Positions 15,159 through 24,148 of a stretch of DNA of 62,245 nucleotides are shown in pieces. Source of the DNA: Porticoccaceae bacterium (GTDB taxonomy: Bacteria; Pseudomonadota; Gammaproteobacteria; Pseudomonadales; Porticoccaceae); contig JAHEGD010000002.1 in the NCBI GenBank assembly GCA_024639885.1, positions 142,844 through 205,088 of the forward strand, read 5' to 3'. The notes beneath the pieces are model-generated. The model saw nothing but the letters and a program-made list of their open reading frames with translations, did not search any database and was not told where the DNA came from. Position 1 is the first letter of the stretch. Every line of letters starts with the position of its first letter. A program made the translations under genes and the position numbers.

Positions 15159-16271
15159 TTAATCCAGCTCTAGCAGCAGCTCCGCAGAGTAGGGGGCCAG
15201 CTGTTCTAGCGTGCCGTTGGTGAGGTGCTGTACCCAGTCGGGGTTGGCGATCAACGCGCGCCCAACAGCGACCAGATCAAACTCGTCGTTGTCCATGCGC
15301 GCCACCAAGTTGTCGATTGAGGCGGCGTTGCCCGATTTGAAGTTGGCGGTGCCATCTTCAGGCAAAAAGTCGCTGTTGAGGCTGACGCTGCCCACCGTGA
15401 TGGCGGTCTTGCCGGTGAGCTTGCGGGTCCAGCCGGCTAGGTTGAGGTCGCTGCCTTCAAACTCGGGCTCCCAGAAGCGGCGGGTGCTGCAGTGGAAAAT
15501 GTCGACGCCGGCGGCGACCAGCGGCTGCAAGAAGGCGTCCAGCTCATCGGGGGTTTCACAGAGCCGCGCGGTGTAGTCCTGCTGCTTCCACTGCGAAAAG
15601 CGGAAGATAATCGGCAGGCTGTCGCCACACGCGGCGCGTATACCTTCGACGATTTCGATGGCGATACGTTGACGGTTGGCCATCGAGCCGCCGTACTGGT
15701 CATCGCGCTGGTTGGTGCCGGGCCAGAAGAACTGATCGATCAAGTAGCCGTGTGCGCCGTGTATCTCGATGGCGTCAAAGCCGAGCCGTTGCGCGTCGAC
15801 TGCGCCCTGCACAAACGCAGCAACGGTCTCCTCGATATCCTCAACGGTCATCGCGTGGCCAGTCACTTTGCCCGGTATCACCATGCCCGATGGCGAGTAG
15901 CCGGGCAGCTCCGGCTCGGGGCCCTCGGTGCCGGCGCGGCGGATACCGCCGACGTGCCAGAGCTGCGGCGCGATCTTGCCGCCCTCGGCGTGTACCGCCT
16001 CGACCACTTTTGCCCAGCCGGCGAGCGGCTCGTCACCGTAGAAGTAGGGCACGTTGGTGTAGCCGTTGGCGGCCTTGTGGCCGATGCAGGTACCCTCGGT
16101 GACAATCAGACCGACACCCTCGGCGGCGCGGCGGCGGTAGTACTCAATGTTGCCGGCGTGCGGCACATTGCCGGGGCTCGATGCGCGGGTCATCGGCGCC
16201 ATCACTACGCGGTTGCGCAGGGTAAGTTTGTCGCTCTCGAAGGGGCGCAGTAGAGAAGTTGCGTTGCTCAT
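15159..16271 (-). CDS. NADH:flavin oxidoreductase, old yellow enzyme family
   Basis: FMN-dependent TIM-barrel ene-reductase or dienoyl-CoA-reductase-like enzyme. Seen: N-terminal NRVVMAPMTRASS around FMN, the catalytic His in IHGAHGYLIDQFFWPGTNQR, and DQYGGSMANRQRI, all characteristic of old yellow enzymes. The cysteine cluster and second half of the multidomain 2,4-dienoyl-CoA reductases are absent (370 aa), so it is the short type. ATG at 16271 (MSNATSLLRPF) has AGGA upstream and removes a 28-codon extension that would overlap the SDR gene. It is the last gene of a minus-strand cluster with SDR, kinase and acyl-CoA dehydrogenase. A role in reducing an alpha,beta-unsaturated intermediate is inferred. 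Confidence 0.88.
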   Translation of the reverse strand: MSNATSLLRPFESDKLTLRNRVVMAPMTRASSPGNVPHAGNIEYYRRRAAEGVGLIVTEGTCIGHKAANGYTNVPYFYGDEPLAGWAKVVEAVHAEGGKIAPQLWHVGGIRRAGTEGPEPELPGYSPSGMVIPGKVTGHAMTVEDIEETVAAFVQGAVDAQRLGFDAIEIHGAHGYLIDQFFWPGTNQRDDQYGGSMANRQRIAIEIVEGIRAACGDSLPIIFRFSQWKQQDYTARLCETPDELDAFLQPLVAAGVDIFHCSTRRFWEPEFEGSDLNLAGWTRKLTGKTAITVGSVSLNSDFLPEDGTANFKSGNAASIDNLVARMDNDEFDLVAVGRALIANPDWVQHLTNGTLEQLAPYSAELLLELD

Positions 16272-16332
16272 GGTGAATCCTAGTCGGAAAGTTGGGTAAA
16301 CGGGTTTGAGTAACGGCTGTTGCCGCCCGGCG

Positions 16333-17100
16333 TTAGTATGCGGAGACGCCACCATCGATAGAGATCGCTTGTCCGGTCATGTAGCTGTTGGCCGGCGAGC
16401 AGAGCAGCACAATCGCACTGGTCACCTCTTCGGTCTCGGCCAGCCGCCGGATCGGCGCGCGCCGCACCATGCCGTCGATCTTGTCGATCAGTCCGCTCTC
16501 AGTTACCAGCGGGGTCAGGGTAAAGAATGGGCAGACCGCGTTGACGCGGATATTGGCAGCGGCATTTTCGATCGCGGCGGTTTTGGTCAAGCCGATAATG
16601 GCGTACTTGGCGGCCGAGTAGGCGCCCAGCATCGGCGCGCCGCCCATGCCCGCCATCGAGCTGATATTGACGATCGCACCGCCACTGGCGCGCATTGCCG
16701 GCAGCTGGTACTTCATGCCAAAGCCGACCCCTTTGCCGTGGACGGCGAACATCGCGTCGTAGTAGCTTTCGGTCAGCTGGTCGATCGGGGCCAAGTCGTG
16801 GCCGTAGCCGGCGTTGTTGATGGCGATATGGAGCCCGCCAAACATCTCGATGGCGGCCTCGACCAGGGCGGCGCAGTCGGCCTCTTGGGTGACGTCGCAG
16901 CGCAGCGTGACGCTGTCGCCCTCCAGTCGCGAGGCGACCTCAGAGAGGCCGATCTCATCGATATCGCCGAGCACCAGCTTGGCGCCGCGCTCGCTAAATT
17001 GCTCGGCCAGCATCGCCCCCAAGCCGCTGGCGGCGCCGGTAATCAGGACCACTTTATCGGTGAAGTTGAGCATCGGATCTAGCGGGGTAGAAGTCGTCAT
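16333..17100 (-). CDS. Short-chain dehydrogenase/reductase
   Basis: Classical SDR, NAD(P)-dependent oxidoreductase for a hydroxyl/keto group. Cofactor motif TGAASGLG near residue 20, NNAG (INNAGYGHD), catalytic Ser in VNISSMAGMG and YSAAK (Tyr/Lys) near residue 160, and a C-terminal IDGG segment. The acidic residue at the end of beta-2 (LVLGDIDE) favours NAD(H). 255 aa, normal. ATG has AAGGAA upstream. Lies 20 bp after the kinase gene in the same operon; by position it would be the 3-hydroxyacyl-CoA (or hydroxy-acid) dehydrogenase step. Confidence 0.88.
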   Translation of the reverse strand: MTTSTPLDPMLNFTDKVVLITGAASGLGAMLAEQFSERGAKLVLGDIDEIGLSEVASRLEGDSVTLRCDVTQEADCAALVEAAIEMFGGLHIAINNAGYGHDLAPIDQLTESYYDAMFAVHGKGVGFGMKYQLPAMRASGGAIVNISSMAGMGGAPMLGAYSAAKYAIIGLTKTAAIENAAANIRVNAVCPFFTLTPLVTESGLIDKIDGMVRRAPIRRLAETEEVTSAIVLLCSPANSYMTGQAISIDGGVSAY

Positions 17101-17120
17101 AAAGGTTCCTTGGGTGATGA

Positions 17121-18158
17121 TTATTGGATCGCCAGTGCCATCTCGGCGAGTGGCTCGACGAGCGCACCGACTCGGCCCGCTTGCGCCGAGGAGGCGTTGC
17201 CATCGAGCGCGCGTTTAGCCACCCCTTGGCAGATAGCGGCGAGCCGGAAAAAGCTAAAGCGCAGGTAGAACGCCCAGTTATCAATGTCGTTCAGCCCCAT
17301 CTGTTGGCAGTAATCGGCGATCACTTGCTGCTCGTTGGGGATACCCAGTGCGGCGATATCGAGCCCGCCCAGGCCGGTCATGCTATTCGCCGCAGCGCCC
17401 TGTGCTGAGAGCCGGCGGTTCATACAGAGGTAGGCGAGGTCGGCAAACGGATGGCCGAGGGTCGACAGCTCCCAGTCAAGCACCGCCACCACCCGCTCGT
17501 TGTCCGGCGACAGCATCAGGTTGTCGAGCCGGTAGTCGCCGTGCACTAGCGCGATACGACCGTCGTCGTCGGGAGTGTGGTCAGCTAACCAAGCGCCGAG
17601 CTGGTCCATAGCGGCGATGGTATGGGTGGCGCTATCTGCGTATTGGCCGCTCCAGCGTTTGAGCTGGCGGGCAAAGTAGTTGCCCGGCTTGCCGTAGTCG
17701 CCAAGCCCGACGGCTTCAATATCAACTGAGTGGATAGCGACCAGCACGTCGGTCATCTGCTGGTAGATGCGGCCGCGCTGGGCGTTGTCGGCGGCTTGGG
17801 AGAGCGCCGCATCCCAGTGGATGTTGCCCTCAACGTACTCCATTAGATAAAATTGCGCGCCGGTAATCGCACGGTCGGTACACAGGTGCAGGGCGCGGGC
17901 CACCGGCACCGCGGTCGACGCCAGCGCAGCGATCACCCGATACTCGCGGTCGACGGCATGCGCCGAGGGCAGCAGGGTGCCACCGGGCTGGCTGCGCAGC
18001 ACGTAGCTGGCAGCCGGCGTCGTCACCTTATAGGTTGGGTTGGACTGGCCGCCGCTAAATTTGTCGAACTGCGCAGGGCCGCTAAAGCCCTCCACCTGCT
18101 CAGTTAGGTAGCGGCTAAGCTCAGCTTGGCCAGCCGCGGTAGTGAGATCGGCAGCCAT
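17121..18158 (-). CDS. APH-family kinase, ACAD10/LvaA-like (hydroxyacyl-CoA kinase candidate)
   Basis: Phosphotransferase of the aminoglycoside/choline kinase fold, in the subgroup found fused to or beside ACAD10/11-type acyl-CoA dehydrogenases rather than in antibiotic resistance. Motifs: FSGGQSNPTYKV (nucleotide loop), VLRSQPGG with the ATP-anchoring region, the catalytic loop HGDYRLDNL near residue 205, and the metal-binding DWELSTLG. 345 aa. In ACAD10/11 and in the Pseudomonas levulinate enzyme LvaA, this kinase phosphorylates the 4-hydroxyl of a 4-hydroxyacyl-CoA so that the dehydrogenase partner can eliminate it. Here its start lies 2 bp from the stop of just such a dehydrogenase. The substrate is inferred, not shown. 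Confidence 0.82.
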   Translation of the reverse strand: MAADLTTAAGQAELSRYLTEQVEGFSGPAQFDKFSGGQSNPTYKVTTPAASYVLRSQPGGTLLPSAHAVDREYRVIAALASTAVPVARALHLCTDRAITGAQFYLMEYVEGNIHWDAALSQAADNAQRGRIYQQMTDVLVAIHSVDIEAVGLGDYGKPGNYFARQLKRWSGQYADSATHTIAAMDQLGAWLADHTPDDDGRIALVHGDYRLDNLMLSPDNERVVAVLDWELSTLGHPFADLAYLCMNRRLSAQGAAANSMTGLGGLDIAALGIPNEQQVIADYCQQMGLNDIDNWAFYLRFSFFRLAAICQGVAKRALDGNASSAQAGRVGALVEPLAEMALAIQ

Positions 18159-18160
18159 AG

Positions 18161-19375
18161 TTACAGAGTCTCGTAGCTGGCCATGATGTCGCGGCCCAGC
18201 TGCATCATGTGCACCTCGTCGGGGCCGTCGGCAAGACGCAGCACGCGCTGCCAGGCAAACATCTCGGCTAAAAAGGTGTCCTGGCCGAGCCCGGCTGCGC
18301 CGTGCACTTGAATGGCGCGGTCAATCACCTGCAGGGCCATGTTAGGGGCGGCAATTTTAATCATCGCAATCAGCTGGCGGGCACCTTTATTGCCGGCCTT
18401 GTCCATCATGTCGGCGGCTTTTAAGGTTAGCAGTCGGCACTGTTCGATACCGATCGCCGCACGGGCGACATCTTCGCGCACCGATTGCTGCTTGCTCATC
18501 GGCCGGCCAAATACCACCCGGCTGTTGGCGCGCTCACAGAGCAGCTTGAGTGCGCGTTCCGCGGCGCCAATGCTGCGCATACAGTGGTGGATGCGGCCCG
18601 GCCCGAGACGCCCTTGCGCCACCTCAAAGCCGCGGCCTTCGCCGAGGATAATGTTTTCGACCGGCACTCGGACGTTCTCAAAGGTGATCTCGGCGTGGCC
18701 CTCTGGCGCATCGTCGTAGCCAAACACCTTCATCGGCCGCACTACCGTCACTCCGGGCGTATCGATCGGCACCAGCACTTGGCTCTGTTGAAGGTGCCGG
18801 TTGACGTTGTCGGGGTCGGTCTTGCCCATCACGATCATGATTTTGCACGACTCGCGACAGGCGCCGCTAATATAAAACTTGCGGCCGTTGATAACGTAGT
18901 CGTCGCCATCACGACGGATGGTGGTCTCGATGTTGGTGGCGTCCGACGAGGCGACATCGGGTTCGGTCATTGCAAACGCCGATCGGATTTCGCCGTTGAG
19001 CAGCGGTACCAACCACTGCTCCTGCTGGGCGGGGGTGCCGTACTTGGCCAGTACTTCCATATTGCCGGTGTCCGGTGCGGAGCAGTTAAATACCTCCGAG
19101 GCCCAGCCGATCTGGCCCATCAGCTCGGCCAGTGGCGCGTACTCAAGATTGGTTAAGCCGCCGCTATACTCGCCAAAGCTGACCGGTAAAAAGAAGTTCC
19201 AGAGCCCGGCGGCGCGCGCTTTGACCTTTAGCTCTTCAATAATTGCCGGCGTGGCCCAGCGGTTGGCGGCCACCTGTTGGTGATAGAGCTCATCGTTGGG
19301 GTAGATGTGTTCGTTGATGAATGCTTCCACTTGCGCGCGCAGCGCGATCACTTTGTCACTGTATTCAAATTGCAT
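18161..19375 (-). CDS. Acyl-CoA dehydrogenase, ACAD10/11-like
   Basis: FAD-dependent acyl-CoA dehydrogenase-fold enzyme. Seen: [17 protein letters not shown] (FAD/substrate loop), the segment [27 protein letters not shown], and the C-terminal [10 protein letters not shown], a combination typical of the ACAD10/11 clade, in which the enzyme works together with a hydroxyacyl-CoA kinase. ATG at 19375 follows AGAAGGGG by 6 nt; the TTG at 19381 is less likely. 404 aa. First gene of the minus-strand operon ACAD-kinase-SDR-OYE, divergent from an acyl-CoA ligase. It could also be an ordinary medium/branched-chain dehydrogenase. Confidence 0.88.
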   Translation of the reverse strand: MQFEYSDKVIALRAQVEAFINEHIYPNDELYHQQVAANRWATPAIIEELKVKARAAGLWNFFLPVSFGEYSGGLTNLEYAPLAELMGQIGWASEVFNCSAPDTGNMEVLAKYGTPAQQEQWLVPLLNGEIRSAFAMTEPDVASSDATNIETTIRRDGDDYVINGRKFYISGACRESCKIMIVMGKTDPDNVNRHLQQSQVLVPIDTPGVTVVRPMKVFGYDDAPEGHAEITFENVRVPVENIILGEGRGFEVAQGRLGPGRIHHCMRSIGAAERALKLLCERANSRVVFGRPMSKQQSVREDVARAAIGIEQCRLLTLKAADMMDKAGNKGARQLIAMIKIAAPNMALQVIDRAIQVHGAAGLGQDTFLAEMFAWQRVLRLADGPDEVHMMQLGRDIMASYETL

Positions 19376-19596
19376 GGCCAACCCCTTCTAAAAATTATAG
19401 TTACTGGTGTACGGTTTCTATTTGGCCGTCGAGTGTAGCGAGTTTGTCGCGCGCAAAGAAGACAGTGAACCCGTGAGTCACGAACATGCTGTCAGTGCTA
19501 CCGACGGCGGCGCGCGATACTGGTCAGCGCGTAGCTCTCAGATTACAATCCCGATCAAATGGGTTTTTGCATAACAACAAGAAAGAGAGGGTTTCG
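19376..19596. promoter_or_regulatory. Divergent promoter region of the catabolic cluster
   Basis: The 221 bp between the divergent ACAD operon and ligase gene must hold both promoters. A short inverted repeat CGTGA-G-TCACG lies at 19472-19482, near the centre, and may be part of an operator. No regulator gene is adjacent. The evidence for the operator is weak. Confidence 0.35.
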
Positions 19597-21243
19597 ATGG
19601 CAGCGACAGGAACAGTTCCACTGGCTTGGGTCGACCACTGGTGCGCCGAGCAGGGCGATACCATTTATTTGCGCCAGCCGCGTAACGGTGAGTATCGCAG
19701 CTACTCTTGGTTGCAGTTTCGCGATGCGGCATTGCGTATCGCTGCGGCGCTTCAGGCGCAGGGGTTGGAGTCGGGCGATAGAGTAGGCATCTACAGTGAG
19801 AACTGTGCCGAGTGGTTCATAGCCGATATGGCCATCCAGGCCGCTGGGCTGGTCTCGGTACCGATCTACGCCACCGCATCGCGCGCTACTGTGGACTACG
19901 TTCTCGAGCACTCCGATGCCAAGGTGTTGTTTGTCGGCAAGTTGGCCAATCCCACCGAGCAGCTTGCCAACATTGCCAGCCACGTCACTACGGTGGCATT
20001 TGACTACCCCGGTATTGAAGGGAAATTGCGCTGGGAAGATTGGCTGGCCAGCTTCGAACCACTGGCCACCCCGCATTACGCCCAGCTCAACGAGATGATG
20101 TCGATCGTCTACACCTCTGGCAGCACCGGGCGGCCGAAAGGGGTGGTGATGGATTTTGAAGGGTACTGTTACGGCGCCCGCGCACCGATCGAGCAGTTTG
20201 GCGTGTTCAAAGACGACCACATGCTCTCTTACCTGCCGCTGGCGCACATCACTGAGCGCACCGTCATTCAGGGGGTCTCTTTGGCCGCTGGTGCGTCGAT
20301 CGACTTTATCGAATCGATCGCTACCTTTGCCGACAACGTGCGCTTCACCTCGCCGACCATCTTTATCTCGGTACCGCGGCTCTGGAAGCGATTCCAGTCG
20401 GGGGTGTTGGCGGCGATGCCGCAGCGCAAACTCAATCTGTTGTTAAAGTTGCCAGTGATCAGTGGTGTTGTGAAACGTAAAGTGCGCAGCCAGCTCGGTT
20501 TGAGCCGCGCCCGCTTCTGCGGTGGTGGTTCGGCGCCGTTGAGTGTGGGGCTGCTGGAGTGGTTCCACAGCTTGGGTATCGACATTGGCGAAGGCTGGGG
20601 GATGACCGAAACCGGTGGGCTGTCTACCGGCAACTCGCCGGTCAACGCGGCTAAGTTTGGCTCAATCGGCAAGCCGGTGCCTGGCACTGAGATCAAAGTC
20701 TCTGATATTGGCGAGCTGCTCATTAAAAGCCCCGGGGTGTTTAAATCCTATTACCTGCAGCCCGAGCTGACCGCTGAGTCGTTTGTCGATGGCTGGTTTA
20801 AGACCGGAGACAAGGGCACGATTGACGCCGAGGGTTTTGCTTACATCACCGGCCGGGTCAAAGACATCTTTAAAAGCAGCAAAGGTAAATACATTGTGCC
20901 GGCGCCGATTGAGGGGCGTCTGCTCGGCACCGGTTTGATCGAGCAGGCCAGCGTAGTTGGTGATGGCCGCAAGCAGCCGGTAGCGGTCGTGGTGCTGTCA
21001 GCCGAGGCGGCCGAAGGCTACTCGCGCGAGCAGCTGACCGCCCAACTGCTGACCACCTTTGTCGAGGTTAACAGCCACAGCGAGAGCCACGCAGTGCTCG
21101 ACGCACTGATCGTTGCGCCGGAGCCGTGGACGCCGGAAAATGGCATTCTCACGCCCACTTTGAAAGTGAAGCGCGATGAAGTTGAAAAACACTTTGCCGC
21201 GCAGATCGTTGATGAGTCGATTAATGGCGTCGTCTGGGTTTAA
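19597..21243 (+). CDS. AMP-dependent acyl-CoA synthetase (long-chain type)
   Basis: ANL-superfamily ligase that activates a carboxylic acid with ATP and then forms the CoA thioester. The AMP-binding loop YTSGSTGRPKGVV is near residue 170, the A5-like motif GWGMTETGG near residue 330, the hinge-region GWFKTGDKG and GRVKDIFKSSKGKYI near residues 400-430. ATG at 19597 (MAATGTVPLAW) is preceded by GAGAGG; the 37-codon extension further upstream is not protein-like. 548 aa. Divergent from the ACAD-kinase-SDR-OYE operon and the natural first step of its pathway. The substrate chain length cannot be told from sequence. Confidence 0.87.
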   Translation: MAATGTVPLAWVDHWCAEQGDTIYLRQPRNGEYRSYSWLQFRDAALRIAAALQAQGLESGDRVGIYSENCAEWFIADMAIQAAGLVSVPIYATASRATVDYVLEHSDAKVLFVGKLANPTEQLANIASHVTTVAFDYPGIEGKLRWEDWLASFEPLATPHYAQLNEMMSIVYTSGSTGRPKGVVMDFEGYCYGARAPIEQFGVFKDDHMLSYLPLAHITERTVIQGVSLAAGASIDFIESIATFADNVRFTSPTIFISVPRLWKRFQSGVLAAMPQRKLNLLLKLPVISGVVKRKVRSQLGLSRARFCGGGSAPLSVGLLEWFHSLGIDIGEGWGMTETGGLSTGNSPVNAAKFGSIGKPVPGTEIKVSDIGELLIKSPGVFKSYYLQPELTAESFVDGWFKTGDKGTIDAEGFAYITGRVKDIFKSSKGKYIVPAPIEGRLLGTGLIEQASVVGDGRKQPVAVVVLSAEAAEGYSREQLTAQLLTTFVEVNSHSESHAVLDALIVAPEPWTPENGILTPTLKVKRDEVEKHFAAQIVDESINGVVWV

Positions 21244-21278
21244 AGAGCGCGAATAGACAAGGCAGTTAAGGAGCGGCG

Positions 21279-21902
21279 TTGAACCAACCATCGAGAGATA
21301 GCAACCTAACTTGGCATGACGGCGAGGTCAGCCGCCAAAATCGTACCGACACGCTCGGCCAGCACGGTGCTACGCTCTGGTTTACCGGGCTGTCGGGCAG
21401 CGGTAAAAGCACCATCGCGGTGGCACTCGAGGCCGAGTTGCACCGCCGCGGCAAGCTCAGTTACCGGCTCGATGGCGATAATATTCGCCTCGGTATTAAC
21501 AAAAATCTCGGTTTCTCGGCAGAGGATCGCACCGAGAATATTCGCCGTATCGGCGAGGTCGCCAAGCTGTTTGCCGACGCCGGGGTGATTACTCTGTCGA
21601 GCTTTATCAGCCCCTATGCGGCTGACCGCTACGGTGTGCGGGCGTTGCACGATGCCGCTGGGCTGCCGTTTTTCGAGGTCTATGTCGAGTGCCCGCTCGA
21701 TGAGGCCGAGCGCCGCGACCCGAAGGGGCTGTACAAAAAGGCCCGCGCCGGTGAGATTCGCAACTTTACCGGTATCGACGATCCGTACGAAACGCCGGCT
21801 GCGCCGGAGCTGACACTGCGCACCGATCAGCTCAGTCTCGATCAAGAGGTCGAGGCGATTATCAGCTACCTTATCGAGCGCGGGGTGCTCCGCGAGGGCT
21901 AG
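21279..21902 (+). CDS. cysC: Adenylylsulfate kinase
   Basis: APS kinase: phosphorylates adenosine 5'-phosphosulfate to PAPS for sulfate assimilation or sulfation. P-loop GLSGSGKST near residue 42, the family segment YRLDGDNIRLGINKNLGFS, RTENIRRIGEVAKLF, and the lid-region KGLYKKARAGEIRNFTGID. The start is TTG with AAGGAG 6 nt upstream; no ATG is available before the P-loop. 207 aa, normal. The sat gene follows after 52 bp, so both steps of sulfate activation are encoded together. No cysDN is present, so activation here uses the single-chain ATP sulfurylase. Confidence 0.95.
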   Translation: MNQPSRDSNLTWHDGEVSRQNRTDTLGQHGATLWFTGLSGSGKSTIAVALEAELHRRGKLSYRLDGDNIRLGINKNLGFSAEDRTENIRRIGEVAKLFADAGVITLSSFISPYAADRYGVRALHDAAGLPFFEVYVECPLDEAERRDPKGLYKKARAGEIRNFTGIDDPYETPAAPELTLRTDQLSLDQEVEAIISYLIERGVLREG

Positions 21903-21954
21903 TTTTCCGGTATCATGTGCGGCCTTATTTCATAGCCAAAATTAGGAGTACGCC

Positions 21955-23148
21955 TTGATAAAACCGCACGGATCCGACCACCTCAATCCCCTCTATGTCA
22001 GTGACGCTGCAGCGCGCGCCGCGCTCGAACAAGAGGCGGCAAGTCTGCCCTCGGTGGTGGTCAGTTCAGCCGCAGCCGCCAATGCGGTGATGCTCGGTGG
22101 CGGTTACTTCAACCCACTGACCGGTTATATGAATCTCGCCGATGCGCTCAGCGTCGCCGAGTCGATGCAGACTGCGGACGGGCTGTTCTTCCCGGTGCCG
22201 GTACTCAACGTGGTCGAGAGCGCCGAAGGCCTCAGCGCCGGTAGCCGGGTGGCGCTGCGCGACCCCAATGTCGACGGCCAGCCGGTATTGGCGGTGATGA
22301 CGGTCGAGGCGATCGAAACCGCCAGCGACGCCCAGTTTGAGCAGATGGCGGCGGCGATATTTGCCACCACCGACCCCAGCCACCCTGGTGTCGCTGCCTT
22401 TATGGGGGTTGGCCGGGTGCTGCTGTCGGGCTCGATCGAGGTGCTCAACTTCAGCTACTTTGCCAGCGACTTCCCCGACACCTTCCGCACCGCGGTAGAG
22501 ATCCGCGACGAGATCGCCGAGCGCGGCTGGCAGAAAGTGGTCGCCTTCCAGACCCGCAACCCGATGCACCGCGCCCACGAAGAGCTCTGCCGGATGGCGA
22601 TGGAGCGACTGGCCGCCGACGGCTGTGTCGTCCATATGCTGCTGGGCAAGCTCAAGCAGGGCGATATCCCGGCGGCGGTGCGCGACGCCTCGATCCGCAC
22701 CATGGTCGACAACTACTTCCTGGCCAACAGCGTGATGGTCAACGGCTACGGCTTTGACATGCTCTATGCCGGCCCGCGCGAGGCGGTTCTGCATGCGCTG
22801 TTCCGCCAGAATATGGGCGCTACCCATCTGATTGTTGGCCGCGACCACGCCGGTGTCGGCGACTACTACGGCGCCTTTGACGCCCAGACTATCTTCACCG
22901 AGCAGGTGCCGGCCGGCGCGCTGGAGATCGAGATCTTTAACGCCGACCACACCGCCTTCTCGAAAAAGCTCGGCCGGGTAGTGATGATGAACGAGGCACC
23001 CGACCACAGCGCAGAGGATTTCATCTTGCTGTCGGGCACCAAGGTGCGCGAGATGCTCGGCAACGGCATCGCGCCGCCGCCAGAATTTTCGCGGCCCGAA
23101 GTGGCGCAAATCTTGATGGACTACTACCAGAGCGAAGCGGCCAGCTAA
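21955..23148 (+). CDS. sat: Sulfate adenylyltransferase (ATP sulfurylase), single-subunit type
   Basis: Converts sulfate and ATP to APS and pyrophosphate. Belongs to the homo-oligomeric Sat family, not the CysDN type. Catalytic motif QTRNPMHRAHEE near residue 195 (QxRNxxHxxH), GRDHAGVGDYYG near residue 295, and the C-terminal FILLSGTKVREML. N-terminal PUA-like region contains GYFNPLTGYM. The start is TTG with AGGAG upstream; an alternative upstream start is not seen. 397 aa, no fused APS kinase domain, which is instead the separate gene just before it. A GTG-started DHH phosphoesterase follows after 3 bp. Confidence 0.95.
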   Translation: MIKPHGSDHLNPLYVSDAAARAALEQEAASLPSVVVSSAAAANAVMLGGGYFNPLTGYMNLADALSVAESMQTADGLFFPVPVLNVVESAEGLSAGSRVALRDPNVDGQPVLAVMTVEAIETASDAQFEQMAAAIFATTDPSHPGVAAFMGVGRVLLSGSIEVLNFSYFASDFPDTFRTAVEIRDEIAERGWQKVVAFQTRNPMHRAHEELCRMAMERLAADGCVVHMLLGKLKQGDIPAAVRDASIRTMVDNYFLANSVMVNGYGFDMLYAGPREAVLHALFRQNMGATHLIVGRDHAGVGDYYGAFDAQTIFTEQVPAGALEIEIFNADHTAFSKKLGRVVMMNEAPDHSAEDFILLSGTKVREMLGNGIAPPPEFSRPEVAQILMDYYQSEAAS

Positions 23149-23151
23149 GCA

Positions 23152-24111
23152 GTGGCCGACTACGACGCCTTTAATGGTGATGCCGACGGCATTACCGCGC
23201 TGCTGCAGCTGCGGCTCGCAGAGCCGCGCTCGGCAGAGCTGGTTACCGGCATCAAGCGCGACATAGCGCTGCTGGCGCGCGTTGCAGCGGCCGGAGCCGG
23301 GCAGGGCGACCGGGTGGTGGCGCTGGATATCTCGCTGGATAAAAACCGCACCGCGCTCAACCAGCTACTTGAGCGCGGTGCCGAGGTGTTCTACTGCGAC
23401 CACCACTACGCTGGCGAGGTGCCGGCCTCGGCGCAGCTGGCGACCCTGCTCAACGAGGCCGCCGAGGTCTGTACCAGTTTGCTGATCAACGGCTACCTGC
23501 GCGGCCGCTACGCGGCGTGGGCGGTGGTCGGCGCCTATGGCGACAACCTGCACGCCAGTGCCGCCAAGCTGGCCACCCAGATCGGTTTCGATGAGAGCGA
23601 GCGGGCGGCGCTCTGTGAGCTCGGCGAGCTGATCAACTACAACGGTTACGGCGAGTCGCTCGACGACCTGCACCTGCACCCGGCAGCGCTCTACCGGACG
23701 CTGCTCGAATTCGATAGCCCGCTGGCGGTAGTCGCCACGCCGGCAGTTGCCGAGCTGCGCGCCGGTTACGCAGCGGATTTTGCCGCACTGAGTGGCGTAG
23801 AGAGCCTGCTCGACAGCCCGACCGGGCTGGCTAAAAAATTACCCAATGCGGCGTGGGCGCGGCGCATCAGCGGCGTCTGGGCCAACCAGTTGGCCCGCGA
23901 CAACCCCCAAAAGGCGGTTGCACTGCTCACCGAAAAAACCGATGGTTACCTGGTTAGCGTGCGCGCACCGCTGGCGCGGCGGCGCGGCGCGGTCGAGCTC
24001 TGCAGCCAGTTTGCCGGTGGCGGTGGGCGCGCTGCGGCAGCCGGCATCAACTGCCTGCCGGCTGCGCAGCTGGACTATTTTTTAGAGTTATTTGATACTA
24101 ATTTCAAATAG
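23152..24111 (+). CDS. DHH/DHHA1-family phosphoesterase
   Basis: Metal-dependent phosphoesterase. N-terminal FNGDADGITAL (DxDG metal site), a DISLDKN strand, the signature DHH in CDHHYAGE near residue 83, AVVGAYGDN, and a C-terminal DHHA1 domain with the glycine-rich GGGGRAAAAG. 319 aa; GTG start 3 bp after the sat stop codon, so it is almost certainly co-translated with it. Relatives such as NrnA degrade nano-RNA and hydrolyse 3'-phosphoadenosine 5'-phosphate (pAp), the by-product of PAPS use. Position next to sat and cysC makes pAp a plausible substrate, but this is inference; no transmembrane or extra domains are seen. Confidence 0.82.
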   Translation: MADYDAFNGDADGITALLQLRLAEPRSAELVTGIKRDIALLARVAAAGAGQGDRVVALDISLDKNRTALNQLLERGAEVFYCDHHYAGEVPASAQLATLLNEAAEVCTSLLINGYLRGRYAAWAVVGAYGDNLHASAAKLATQIGFDESERAALCELGELINYNGYGESLDDLHLHPAALYRTLLEFDSPLAVVATPAVAELRAGYAADFAALSGVESLLDSPTGLAKKLPNAAWARRISGVWANQLARDNPQKAVALLTEKTDGYLVSVRAPLARRRGAVELCSQFAGGGGRAAAAGINCLPAAQLDYFLELFDTNFK

Positions 24112-24148
24112 TTATGAAAGTAAATTAAAGTAGGTTAAGGGTTTTGTT

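Noticed and set aside
17121-18158. Aminoglycoside resistance phosphotransferase
   Set aside because: Motifs and position beside an ACAD10/11-like gene fit the acyl-CoA-linked kinase subgroup, not drug resistance.
22066-23109. 347-codon frame antisense to sat
   Set aside because: Shadow frame; the sat motifs on the plus strand are unambiguous.
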